39,294 nucleotides of DNA from Thermoplasmata archaeon (GTDB lineage: Archaea; Thermoplasmatota; Penumbrarchaeia; JAEHCK01): contig JAEHCK010000029.1 in the NCBI GenBank assembly GCA_020696345.1, forward strand, positions 1 to 39,294. Reading direction: 5' to 3'. Position numbers and translations under genes: made by a program. The notes beneath the pieces were generated by a model. The model worked only from the letters and a program-made list of their open reading frames with translations. It had not been told where the DNA came from and ran no database searches. This document shows positions 1 through 9,114 of the stretch, piece by piece (position 1 is the stretch's first letter; each line of letters starts with the position of its first letter).

Positions 1-63
1 CCAGACGAATCCATAAATTATACACAGGTCATACGAATCGAAAGCGCAAGAAAGAAGGTCATC

Positions 64-140
64 GGAAAGCCGTATGGGGGAGAACCACATGTACGGTTTG
101 ATGAGGGGGTGGTGGACGTAAGCCCACTGCCCTACTCTAC
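64..140 (+). mobile_element. 3' end of a group II intron (domains V and VI)
   Basis: Bases 66-98 form a domain V-type hairpin: AGCCGTATG pairs with CATGTACGGTT across a GAGA-containing loop. The linker GATGAGGGGG follows, then a domain VI-like hairpin (GTGGTGGAC ... GCCCACTGCC) and the typical terminal CCTACTCTAC. This is the conserved 3' end of bacterial-type mobile group II introns, which also occur in some archaea. The reverse-transcriptase reading frame would lie left of the window. The exact 3' splice point is a guess within 1-3 bases of 140. Confidence 0.8.
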
Positions 141-539
141 CTCTTATTCTCTTCCCGCCTCCCACACCCCAAATCCCAAATCCCTAATTATTTAAAAATT
201 AATTCAATATCGATTGTGTGAAAATCGGAGAAGAGGCTTTTTTTATTTGAACTTAAAGAACTTGATATAAGATCTTAAGACCCCAATTTATTAAAATACT
301 AAAAACGGAGATATGAACTGAACAATTGCACAAGTTAGGGTCAATATATGCGCTGAAATTCAATCATTTGTAAGACTATAAACAATTACCTATTGTTAGT
401 ACGAAACATTCTTATATTGAAATCTAATAACCCGATTTGATAATTGTTTCTAACATAACTGGCTCAGTATAAAAACTTGAATTAACAGATCGAACCATTG
501 ATAGTTATTACTTAAGTGTAAAAAAATGGTGGCAGAAGA
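141..539. other. Intergenic region downstream of the intron; no gene seen
   Basis: This stretch is AT-rich. It contains a T-run near 239-247 after GAAGAGGC, which could end transcription from the intron side, and the putative promoter of the first hdrA. I see no credible reading frame or RNA gene. Confidence 0.5.
469..476 (+). promoter_or_regulatory. Putative archaeal TATA box of the first hdrA operon
   Basis: TATAAAAA lies 64 bases before the ATG at 540. Archaeal transcription usually starts about 25 bases downstream of the box, giving a leader of roughly 40 bases. A GGTGG ribosome binding site lies about 7 bases before the ATG. The call rests only on motif and position. Confidence 0.35.
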
Positions 540-3500
540 ATGGTTAAAGGAATTGTAGTGATAGGTGGTGGAATAGCCGGCGTCCAAGCGGCATTAGACC
601 TGGGAGATGCCGGAATTAAAGTATTTCTTGTAGAGCGTTCTTCCAGTATAGGCGGCCATATGGCACAGCTGGATAAGACATTTCCCACGAATGACTGTTC
701 AATGTGTATCCTATCACCGAAACTGGTTGCAGTGGCAAGACATCCCAATATCGAGTTGTTAACCAACTCGGAAGTGACCCAAGTAGACGGCGAAAGGGGC
801 AATTTTAAGGTTAGAGTAATAAAACATCCCAGATATGTAGACGAGGATAAATGTGTTGGTTGCGGTGATTGTGCCACCAAATGTCCAGTTAAAGTCCCAA
901 ATGAATTTGATGAGGGCCTGGGTACACGTAAAGCGATCTATATCCCATTTCCACAGGCAGTACCATTGAAGTATAAGATCGACAAGGAAAATTGCCTCTT
1001 CTTCAAAAAGGGTGTTTGCAAGGTCTGCTCGAAGATATGTAAAGCAGAGGCGATCGATTACGATCAGGAACCAGAAGAACTCGAACTGGATGCTGCATCA
1101 ATAATTGTTGCTACTGGCTATGACCAAATGCATCCTCAACTTAAAAGAGAATATGGTTATGGTAGGTACAAAAATGTAATTCATACTTTAGAATTCGAAC
1201 GCATGTTATCCGCATCTGGTCCCACGGCCGGAAAAGTACAGAGACCCACTGATAATGAAATTCCAAAAAAGATCGTGTTTATTCAATGTGTAGGTTCCAG
1301 AGACATTCACAATGCAGAATATTGTTCTCGTGTATGCTGTATGTACGCTATAAAAACTGCCGTGATCGCAAAGGAACATGAACCTAAGATCGAGGACATC
1401 TCAATTTTATATATAGATATGCGTACCTATGGAAAAAATTTCGAGGATTATTTTTATCGGGCAAGAGATGAAGTCGGAGTAAATTTTTATCGTGGCCGAC
1501 CTGCTGAGGTGAACGAGGATCCGGAGACTCAGGATCTGATCGTAAAAGTTGGCCATATTGCCGAGGAGGAGACACAGGAGATCAGGGCCAATATGGTCAT
1601 CCTTTGCGCGGCTTTGGTGCCGGCGAAAGGCAGTGAAGAGTTGGCAAAAATACTGGGCATCAAACATGACCATATGGGTTTTCTAAAAGAAAAGCATCTC
1701 AACGGCCGCCCCTGTGACACTACCCGCGAGGGGATCTATATGTGCGGCTGTTGTACTGCGCCAAAAGATATTCCGGACAGTGTGGCAGAAGCCTCGGCGG
1801 CTGCGGCACGTGCGGCAGCAGAATTTGGTAAATATACCGATCGACCAGTACTTGAAGCGCCCGAAGTTGATCCTGAACCTGAACAACCTGTGGTGGACAT
1901 CCATGAAGAACCACGTGTGGGAGTGTTCGTATGTCATTGTGGGGTCAATATTGGCGGGATCGTAAATGTACCTGAAGTTGTGGAATATGCAAAAACCTTA
2001 CCTAATGTCACATATGCCGAGGATAACATTTATTCATGTTCGGATGATGCGCAGAGGAATATCCAAGAGATCATTAAACAACATAATTTGAACCGTGTAG
2101 TAGTTGCATCATGTACACCTCGTACTCATGAGCCGATCTTTAGAGATACCTGTGCAAGTGCCGGGATCAATCCATATCTGTTCGAGATGGCCAATATTCG
2201 TGACCAATGTTCATGGGTCCATATGAAGGAGCCTGAACTTGCAACAGAAAAGGCAAAGGATCTAGTTCGAATGGCAGTAGCTCGAGCAAAACTGTTACAA
2301 CCATTAACTCCAAAAGAGATCGATGTAGAGAGAAGTGCTCTGGTTATTGGCGGTGGTATGGCAGGCATAGAAAGCGCCATTGACTTGGCAAACCAAGGGT
2401 TCGAAGTAACTTTGGTTGAAAAGATGGGATTTTTAGGCGGGCGCGCAGCTCAATTGGGCGAGATGTTTCCGGAGAATGCACTGGCCTCTGAGATTTTAGA
2501 TGAAAAATACCAATTACTTGAAGATCTCAATGTTAATTTGATCACCAAAGCAACTGTTACTAAAGTTGAAGGGTTTATTGGTAATTTTGAAATTACAATC
2601 TCAAAACGGCCCCGTGGTGTTGATATAGAAAAATGTACGGCTTGTGGTAAATGTTCAGAGGTATGTCCGGTAGAGTCGCCATATCTATTTGATCGTAAGA
2701 TACAGAAGCGTAAAGCAATATATGAATACCCAAACGGTTGGCCAAATGCGTACAATATCGTATTTGACGATTGCACCAAATGCGGAGAATGTTTAAAAGT
2801 ATGTGAACCCGGGGCGATCATTAAAGAGGAACTTGAAAACCCACAAAATGAAGAGATAAAAATAAAAGTGGGTGCGATCACATTGGCGATCGGGGCGGAT
2901 ATGTATAAGCCTGAGGGTGATTATTGTTATATAGATGATCCTGCAAAACTAACCGGTGAAATTACCGTGATCAGCAATCTTGGTTTGGAGCGTTTATTGA
3001 ACCCCAATGGACCGACAAAAGGCGAATTTCTGGTGAATGATCGGAAACCCAAGAGTGTTGCATTCATTCTTTGTGTAGGCTCACGTGATCGGTTTTGTAA
3101 ATCCTTGGTTGAACGCACCGGCGCTGAACGTGAGAGTATTGGAGATTGTTCAAGATACTGCTGTCATACTACTATGAAACAGGCGCTTCAATTACGAAAG
3201 CAAGGTGTTAACGTCATTGTATTGTATGTTGATATCCGAACATATAGTGAAGGCGGCGAAGAGATGTACCGAGACGCTTGTAAAGCGGGTGTCCAGTTCA
3301 TCAAATATTCATTTGATAACAAACCAAAAGTAAAGGACCTCAGCGGTAAAGCCGAGATCGAGGTCTTCGACCAATTGTTGGGTGAAGATTTACGCTTTCA
3401 GGTTGACACCGTGATTTTGGTCTTGGGCATGGTGGCAAGTTATCCGGACACACCCGAGTTATTAAAATTGTTAAAGGTGCCGCAGTGCGGTAGCGGTTTC

Positions 3501-3914
3501 TGTATGGAGAAACATATTAAATTGGCCCCCATAGAAACCAATACTGACGGCATATTTCTTGCGGGGTGTCTGCAAAGTCCAAAAAATATTGCAGAAACAT
3601 TAGCGCAAGGCAGTGGTAGTGCTGCAAAGATGAGCATCCATTTATCCAGGGGTAAAGCGATCTCGGAACCGATCACGTCCAGGGTAGATGAGGATAAGTG
3701 TACGGGCTGTGGCACATGTGAAATGATCTGTCCGTTTGGGGCGATCAGAGTTGATCTGGATACCTTGAAGGCATCCACCATGGAGGTATTATGTAAGGGG
3801 TGCGGCTCATGCGCCGCCAGTTGTCCAGAGAAAGCGATCTCGATGAATCACTTTCTGGATGAGCAGTTGATCTCTCAGGGTATTGCCGCGATAACCGAGG
3901 AGGAATCAGGATGA
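540..3914 (+). CDS. hdrA: Double HdrA (head-to-tail HdrA-HdrA fusion), flavin/Fe-S electron-bifurcating subunit
   Basis: This cytoplasmic flavoprotein has two fused HdrA modules. The first (about 1-440) starts at the FAD site GGGIAG and lacks the usual N-terminal domain. It carries an inserted ferredoxin domain with C105-x2-C-x2-C-x3-C and an odd second cluster, C152-x7-C160-x2-C163-x3-C167. The second module begins with the CHCG N-terminal domain (C465). It has GGGMAG, its own inserted ferredoxin (CTACGKCSEVCP, CTKCGECLKVCE), and a C-terminal ferredoxin with clusters from C1054 and C1085. HdrA normally bifurcates electrons at FAD between ferredoxin and HdrB. The length of 1124 residues compares with about 650 for a single HdrA. 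The ATG follows a GGTGG site. The stop overlaps the next start (ATGA). Its MvhD partner is two genes downstream. Confidence 0.93.
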   Translation: MVKGIVVIGGGIAGVQAALDLGDAGIKVFLVERSSSIGGHMAQLDKTFPTNDCSMCILSPKLVAVARHPNIELLTNSEVTQVDGERGNFKVRVIKHPRYVDEDKCVGCGDCATKCPVKVPNEFDEGLGTRKAIYIPFPQAVPLKYKIDKENCLFFKKGVCKVCSKICKAEAIDYDQEPEELELDAASIIVATGYDQMHPQLKREYGYGRYKNVIHTLEFERMLSASGPTAGKVQRPTDNEIPKKIVFIQCVGSRDIHNAEYCSRVCCMYAIKTAVIAKEHEPKIEDISILYIDMRTYGKNFEDYFYRARDEVGVNFYRGRPAEVNEDPETQDLIVKVGHIAEEETQEIRANMVILCAALVPAKGSEELAKILGIKHDHMGFLKEKHLNGRPCDTTREGIYMCGCCTAPKDIPDSVAEASAAAARAAAEFGKYTDRPVLEAPEVDPEPEQPVVDIHEEPRVGVFVCHCGVNIGGIVNVPEVVEYAKTLPNVTYAEDNIYSCSDDAQRNIQEIIKQHNLNRVVVASCTPRTHEPIFRDTCASAGINPYLFEMANIRDQCSWVHMKEPELATEKAKDLVRMAVARAKLLQPLTPKEIDVERSALVIGGGMAGIESAIDLANQGFEVTLVEKMGFLGGRAAQLGEMFPENALASEILDEKYQLLEDLNVNLITKATVTKVEGFIGNFEITISKRPRGVDIEKCTACGKCSEVCPVESPYLFDRKIQKRKAIYEYPNGWPNAYNIVFDDCTKCGECLKVCEPGAIIKEELENPQNEEIKIKVGAITLAIGADMYKPEGDYCYIDDPAKLTGEITVISNLGLERLLNPNGPTKGEFLVNDRKPKSVAFILCVGSRDRFCKSLVERTGAERESIGDCSRYCCHTTMKQALQLRKQGVNVIVLYVDIRTYSEGGEEMYRDACKAGVQFIKYSFDNKPKVKDLSGKAEIEVFDQLLGEDLRFQVDTVILVLGMVASYPDTPELLKLLKVPQCGSGFCMEKHIKLAPIETNTDGIFLAGCLQSPKNIAETLAQGSGSAAKMSIHLSRGKAISEPITSRVDEDKCTGCGTCEMICPFGAIRVDLDTLKASTMEVLCKGCGSCAASCPEKAISMNHFLDEQLISQGIAAITEEESG

Positions 3915-4258
3915 GTGGGGATAGTAACGGTAAACACGAATTGACTGACGAGGAAAAAGAAAAAATAAAACGGCTCAGAGACGATTGGAAGTCACGCAAA
4001 CATACCTCATCTTTACCTGCTTGGAAAGATCTGCAAACATTAGGTATTGATCTGGCTAAATTAGGGCTTCAAGATATTGATGAAGAGACAAAAGAATGGG
4101 TCGTGCGAGAGTTATTGATCACTCTTCGATGTCATTACTGCGAACGAAGAAGAAATAATACATGTAATTTCCCGATCTGCGTCAGAGGATTGTTGTCCGG
4201 TTACGATGTCAAAGATTCTTTGTTAGTGAAAAAAACAACTCAAACAAATGGAAAATGA
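3911..4258 (+). CDS. Small cysteine-containing protein of unknown function
   Basis: This 115-residue protein has a lysine- and glutamate-rich N-terminus and a compact cysteine cluster C74-x2-C77-x7-C85-x4-C90 that could hold zinc or an Fe-S centre. I do not recognise the family. Its start overlaps the hdrA stop by four bases (ATGA), and its end runs into the region before the mvhD start. It is therefore almost certainly translated with the Hdr genes, and may be a small accessory or assembly subunit. No other gene in the window resembles it. Confidence 0.75.
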   Translation: MSGDSNGKHELTDEEKEKIKRLRDDWKSRKHTSSLPAWKDLQTLGIDLAKLGLQDIDEETKEWVVRELLITLRCHYCERRRNNTCNFPICVRGLLSGYDVKDSLLVKKTTQTNGK

Positions 4259-4268
4259 GGTAGAAAGA

Positions 4269-5123
4269 ATGGAAACCCAAGATAATCCGCAGCAGACTAG
4301 TTCGTTCAAACCCAAGATAGTCGGATTTCTCTGTAATTGGTGCAGTTATGCAGGTGCGGACCTAGCTGGTGTTTCACGATTCCAGTACCCGCCAAATGTA
4401 CGAGTTATTAGGATCATGTGCTCTGGCCGGCTTGATCCCGCAATTGTGCTGGAGATGTTTATTCAGGGTGCGGATGGTGTATTTATTGGTGGCTGTCATT
4501 TGGGAGATTGCCATTACATTAAAGGTAATTATTACGCTGAAAAACGATATAATATGACCAAGAAATTATTAGGAAAAACAGGTCTCAACCCCGATAGACT
4601 TTATCTCAAATGGATCTCTGCCGCTGAAGGCCAGTTATTTGCCGATACCATGAGGGATGTGACCGAGCTTATCACCGACCTTGGGCCTTCACCAATAGGT
4701 GGTGACAATCCCAACCTAGAGATCTTAGAACAATTATTAATAATTCGAAATGCAGCTGAGGACTATCGCTTACGAGTTCTGATCGGAAAAGGCGTTTCTT
4801 TAGTGGATGATTATAATGTATACAATGAAAAGTTAGATCCAGATCGTTTCGATGAATTATTGGATTCTGCCATAGAAGAGGAATATGTTCGGAGCAGTAT
4901 CTTATACTTGACTCGTGAGAAACCCGTTTCTGTGATCGAATTAGCTGGAAAAATTAAAATTTCTCCTGGTTTGGTCCTCAAACATGTAGTGACCTTAAAA
5001 GATCGTGATTTGGTCCGAATGGATCATATTGATGGAGATACACCTTATTATATTCGACAGATACATGAAGACCAAGAAGAACCTGCCGAGGGAGCACCAG
5101 AAGGAATGGTGGGTGGTGATTAG
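4269..5123 (+). CDS. mvhD: MvhD-type [2Fe-2S] subunit with C-terminal winged-helix domain
   Basis: Residues about 17-150 are an MvhD/FlpD domain. The signatures are CNWCSYAGADLAG, MCSGR and GCHLGDCHY, followed by WISAAEG. In the Mvh-Hdr complex, MvhD relays electrons from the hydrogenase to HdrA. The tail (about 165-275) looks like a helical linker plus a winged helix-turn-helix (a helix with ELAGKIKIS, then a wing with GDTPYYI). The start at 4269 is chosen over an in-frame ATG at 4248 because GAGGT lies 7 bases before it. The next gene starts immediately after the stop. The paralogue at 22406 has the same tail. The tail may bind DNA or simply be a docking domain. Confidence 0.88.
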   Translation: METQDNPQQTSSFKPKIVGFLCNWCSYAGADLAGVSRFQYPPNVRVIRIMCSGRLDPAIVLEMFIQGADGVFIGGCHLGDCHYIKGNYYAEKRYNMTKKLLGKTGLNPDRLYLKWISAAEGQLFADTMRDVTELITDLGPSPIGGDNPNLEILEQLLIIRNAAEDYRLRVLIGKGVSLVDDYNVYNEKLDPDRFDELLDSAIEEEYVRSSILYLTREKPVSVIELAGKIKISPGLVLKHVVTLKDRDLVRMDHIDGDTPYYIRQIHEDQEEPAEGAPEGMVGGD

Positions 5124-8100
5124 ATGGCCGAGGATGAACAACTTGAAGCACAAGAGAAAGAAAAAACCCAACAACAGGTCCAGGCCGCACCCCAACCAGA
5201 CCAACCACCGGAGGTGACGTTGCAACCACAGGTGTTGCCGCAACCACCAGAAACACTGCCACCGCAGGAACCACCACAACCACAGGCGACACCACAGCCA
5301 CAGGAGCCGCCACAGCCACAGGAACCACAAGCAGAAATACAACCTGCTACCGATACAATAGCCACAAGTGATGCTGGTACTGCAGTTTCTACGAATGACA
5401 CGGTTGGTGCAGTATTGATCGTAGGTGGCGGTATTTCAGGTATGCAATCCGCTCTTGACCTGGCAGAAAGCGGTTACTTGATCTATTTAGTAGATAAATC
5501 GCCCAGCATAGGCGGTGCTATGGCACAATTGGACAAGACTTTTCCAACGAATGATTGTGCAATGTGCATTATGGCGCCAAAATTAGTATCAACTGGTAGA
5601 CATCATAACATTAAACTAATTACAAATGCAGTGATCGAGAAGGTGGAAGGGGATGTAGGTAACTTTAAAGTGACCATCCGTAAAAAGAGCAGGTACGTTG
5701 ATGAGACAAAATGTACGGGATGTGGTATCTGTACACAGAAATGCCCCGTGGAAGTGCCCGATGAATACAACAAGGAATTAAAGGTACGCAAAGCTATCTA
5801 TGTTCGCTACCCGCAGGCTGTTCCATTGATCTTCAAGATCGATAAAAAGCATTGTATCGGTTGCGGTAATTGTGAACGTTATTGCCGTGCCAAGGCAATC
5901 AAATACGACCAAGAAGAAGAGATCTTGGATTTGCAGGTAGGTTCTATTATCCTTTCACCAGGTTTCAAGGAATTTGATCTATCCCGGAAACCCGAATATG
6001 GTTATGAGCGGTTTGCCAATGTGGTATCATCATTGGAGCTTGAGAGAATACTTAGTGCCACTGGACCTTATGGCGGCATGGTGCTCAGACCATCGGATGG
6101 TAGGATCCCGAAAAACATTGCATTTATTCAGTGTGTGGGCTCACGTGATAAACAAACAGGTAACACATACTGTTCATCGGTTTGCTGCATGTTCGCTATT
6201 AAAGAGGCGGTGATCGCCCAGGAACATACACCGGGGCTTAAAAGTACAATTTTCTTTATGGATATGAGAGCGTTTGGCAAGGAGTTTGATGATTATTATC
6301 TCAGGGCCGAAAAAGAACATAAGATCAGATTTATCCGGAACAATCGAATTGCCAAGGTCGAAGAGGACCCGGATACCAATAATTTACGACTTTCTTATAT
6401 AGAGGGGGGTGAGCTTAAGGATGCTGAGTTTGATATGGTGGCATTATCTGTTGGCATGGAAGGACCGGAAGACGCCAAGGAGCTTGCCGAAAAATTCGGG
6501 ATCGATCTGAACAAGTTCAACTTCTCAAAAAATGACATATTCACCCCGTTGGAAACCAACCGTCCTGGCATTTTCGTGAGCGGCGCATTCTCAGCGCCGA
6601 AGGATATTCCGGATAGTGTAGCACAAGCAAGTGGTGCGGCAGGCAATGTAAATACCGTCATATCAAGTGCACGCGGGACATTGATCACTGATAAAGTGTA
6701 TCCCACTGAAATTGATGTAACCGGTCAAGCACCTCGGATCGGTGTTTTTGTTTGTCATTGCGGAATAAACATTGGTGGGGTAGTAGATGTGCCCGCCGTG
6801 GTAGAATATGCTAAGACAATACCGGGTGTCGCCTATGCTGAACATAATATCTACACCTGCTCGCAGGACACCCAGGAACGGATTAAAAATATGATCAAAG
6901 AGCACAATTTGAATCGAGTCGTTGTAGCTTCATGTACACCACGGACTCACGAACCTCTATTTCAAAATACTATCCGCGAAGCTGGATTAAATGCATATCT
7001 CTTCGAAATGACAAACATCCGTGACCAGTGTTCTTGGGTGCACATGCACGAACCCGAAAAAGCCACGGTCAAGGCCAAGGATCTGGTTCGGATGGCAGTT
7101 GCCAAGGCAAAGCTGATCGAACCATTACAGCGAAAACCAATAGAGATCAACCCGAGCGGTCTGATAATAGGTGGCGGATTATCGGGGATGACAGCTGCAA
7201 TAGCTCTCCGTAAACAAGGATTTCAAGTTCATTTGGTTGAGCGCGAGCCTGAGCTGGGGGGGCATTTAAAAAACCTGTATTACACATTTCAAAATGACGA
7301 TATTCAAAAGTTTTTAAAGGAGCTTAAGGCAAATATAGATGCTGATGATGGATTGAATGTTTACACCAGCGCCAAGATCAAAGATATTACCGGATGTATA
7401 GGCAGTTTTACAACTACCATCGAGCATGAAGGATCGGAAAAGAAGTTTGACCATGGGATAGTAATAGTTGCCACTGGCGGTAAAGAGTACAAACCATCGG
7501 AATATCTTTACGGGCAAGATCCACATATTATTACTCAACTTGAACTTGAGAAAAAGCTTGCCAATAATGAATTGGGTGATGCGCGTAAATTCGTTATGAT
7601 CCAATGCGTTGGCAGCCGAATACTTGAACGACCGTACTGTTCAAGGGTATGCTGTACTGAAGCCATCAAAAATGCTCTCAAAATTAAAGAACTTATACCG
7701 AATGCTGAAGTGGATATCCTGTTCCGAGATATGCGAACATATGGATTTCGAGAAGAATTTTATGTTGAAGCTGCAAATAAAGGTGTACGGTTCATACGAT
7801 ATTATGAAGATTCGATGCCAGAGGTAAAACTGGAAAATGGTGTGAATGTACTGGTGAGAGAGCATTTGATCAATGAGAATATACATCTAAAACCAGATTA
7901 TTTGGTTTTAAGCACCGCCACAATTCCTGACCCTGAAAATGAAACATTATCTCAACAATTAAAGGTTCCATTAAGTAAGGATAAATTTTTCCTCGAGGCG
8001 CACATGAAACTTCGGCCCGTTGATTTTGCCACCGAAGGCATATTCCTCTGCGGCTTGGCGCACTCGCCCAAATTCATTGAAGAATGTATCTACCAGGCAA

Positions 8101-8459
8101 ATGGAGCAGTTGCACGGAGTGTAACAGTATTATCAAAGAAGTACATAGAAGGCGAGGCTACAATATCGGTTGTTAGTGAAAATAAATGTATTGGTTGTGG
8201 AACTTGTGTAGAGACCTGCGAATATGGTGCCCCAGAATTACAAAAACGTGAAGACGGTTCTCTAGTTTCTCATATTAATGAAGCATTGTGCAAGGGTTGT
8301 GGTGCATGTGCAGTCGCTTGTTGTAACGGCGCAATTACTACTAAACATTTCATGAACGATCAAATTCTAACAATGGTAAAGGCAGCACTGATAGAACCTG
8401 AAATGGTACAACAGATACATACCCAGGAAACAAAGGTAAATGAACAGGAGGCGGTATAA
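5124..8459 (+). CDS. hdrA: Double HdrA with proline/glutamine-rich N-terminal extension
   Basis: Residues 1 to about 92 are a low-complexity Pro/Gln/Glu segment absent from ordinary HdrA. The first HdrA module follows (GGGISG at about 100) with an inserted ferredoxin: CTGCGICTQKCP, CIGCGNCERYC. The second module begins at the CHCG domain (C544) and has the FAD motif GGGLSG. It lacks an inserted ferredoxin, then ends in a two-cluster ferredoxin (from C1022 and C1056). Both modules keep the CVGSR...CSxxCC motif. The ATG abuts the mvhD stop (TAGATG), so the genes are probably translationally coupled. The role is FAD-based electron bifurcation or confurcation with MvhD and a CCG-domain partner, inferred from the family. 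Confidence 0.92.
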   Translation: MAEDEQLEAQEKEKTQQQVQAAPQPDQPPEVTLQPQVLPQPPETLPPQEPPQPQATPQPQEPPQPQEPQAEIQPATDTIATSDAGTAVSTNDTVGAVLIVGGGISGMQSALDLAESGYLIYLVDKSPSIGGAMAQLDKTFPTNDCAMCIMAPKLVSTGRHHNIKLITNAVIEKVEGDVGNFKVTIRKKSRYVDETKCTGCGICTQKCPVEVPDEYNKELKVRKAIYVRYPQAVPLIFKIDKKHCIGCGNCERYCRAKAIKYDQEEEILDLQVGSIILSPGFKEFDLSRKPEYGYERFANVVSSLELERILSATGPYGGMVLRPSDGRIPKNIAFIQCVGSRDKQTGNTYCSSVCCMFAIKEAVIAQEHTPGLKSTIFFMDMRAFGKEFDDYYLRAEKEHKIRFIRNNRIAKVEEDPDTNNLRLSYIEGGELKDAEFDMVALSVGMEGPEDAKELAEKFGIDLNKFNFSKNDIFTPLETNRPGIFVSGAFSAPKDIPDSVAQASGAAGNVNTVISSARGTLITDKVYPTEIDVTGQAPRIGVFVCHCGINIGGVVDVPAVVEYAKTIPGVAYAEHNIYTCSQDTQERIKNMIKEHNLNRVVVASCTPRTHEPLFQNTIREAGLNAYLFEMTNIRDQCSWVHMHEPEKATVKAKDLVRMAVAKAKLIEPLQRKPIEINPSGLIIGGGLSGMTAAIALRKQGFQVHLVEREPELGGHLKNLYYTFQNDDIQKFLKELKANIDADDGLNVYTSAKIKDITGCIGSFTTTIEHEGSEKKFDHGIVIVATGGKEYKPSEYLYGQDPHIITQLELEKKLANNELGDARKFVMIQCVGSRILERPYCSRVCCTEAIKNALKIKELIPNAEVDILFRDMRTYGFREEFYVEAANKGVRFIRYYEDSMPEVKLENGVNVLVREHLINENIHLKPDYLVLSTATIPDPENETLSQQLKVPLSKDKFFLEAHMKLRPVDFATEGIFLCGLAHSPKFIEECIYQANGAVARSVTVLSKKYIEGEATISVVSENKCIGCGTCVETCEYGAPELQKREDGSLVSHINEALCKGCGACAVACCNGAITTKHFMNDQILTMVKAALIEPEMVQQIHTQETKVNEQEAV

Positions 8460-8464
8460 TTACT

Positions 8465-9061
8465 ATGGAAGGCGCAATTAACACCAGTGATGTATCAGAA
8501 CCTGGGCCTGCACTTGACGACGAAAAACAACCAGAACAGAAACCAACTTGCCAGACGACTTGTGCGGCTGATGCACAGGTACAAGCAGAGCTTGAGAATA
8601 AATTAAAATCTGATAACCGTGGAGAATCGGCAGCAGAACAAAAAAAGGACTTTGAGCCGAAAATTATTGCATTCTGCTGCAACTGGTGTTCGTATGCCGG
8701 TGCAGATCTTGCCGGTGTCAGCAGGCTGCAATACCCGCCAAATGTTAGAATAATTCGAGTATTATGCAGTGGTAGAGTTGAGCCTGAATTTATTTTACAA
8801 GCCTTGGAATTGGGTGCTGACGGTGTATTAGTGGCTGGGTGTCATCCAGGTGATTGCCATTACATATCCGGCAATTTGAAAGCCGAAGAACGGTTCAAAA
8901 TGGTGATCAAATTATTGGAAATTCTGGGAATTGACGCTCACCGTGCACGTCTCGAATGGATATCGGCCTCGGAGGGGCCAAAATTTGCAAATACGATCTC
9001 TGAATTTGTAGGTCAAGTTAAAGAACTTGGGCCGAATTTATTAAAAAAACAATTAATATAG
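8465..9061 (+). CDS. mvhD: MvhD-type [2Fe-2S] subunit with acidic N-terminal extension
   Basis: The first 58 or so residues are a charged low-complexity extension containing two cysteines (CQTTC). The MvhD domain follows: CNWCSYAGADLAGVS, LCSGR, GCHPGDCHY, WISASEG. The protein is 198 residues against about 140 for a plain MvhD, and it has no winged-helix tail. It starts five bases after the hdrA stop, with GGAGG 12 bases or so before the ATG. It probably carries electrons into or out of the preceding double HdrA and the HdrD-like protein that follows. Confidence 0.9.
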   Translation: MEGAINTSDVSEPGPALDDEKQPEQKPTCQTTCAADAQVQAELENKLKSDNRGESAAEQKKDFEPKIIAFCCNWCSYAGADLAGVSRLQYPPNVRIIRVLCSGRVEPEFILQALELGADGVLVAGCHPGDCHYISGNLKAEERFKMVIKLLEILGIDAHRARLEWISASEGPKFANTISEFVGQVKELGPNLLKKQLI

Positions 9062-9114
9062 AACAATTCCTTTTACTACTATAATTTTGAATAATGAGGT
9101 ATGAGGTAAAACCC

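Noticed and set aside
4995..5401. Overlapping minus-strand frames rich in Trp/Leu or Gly/Cys
   Set aside because: These are shadows of the Pro/Gln-rich N-terminus of the HdrA at 5124.
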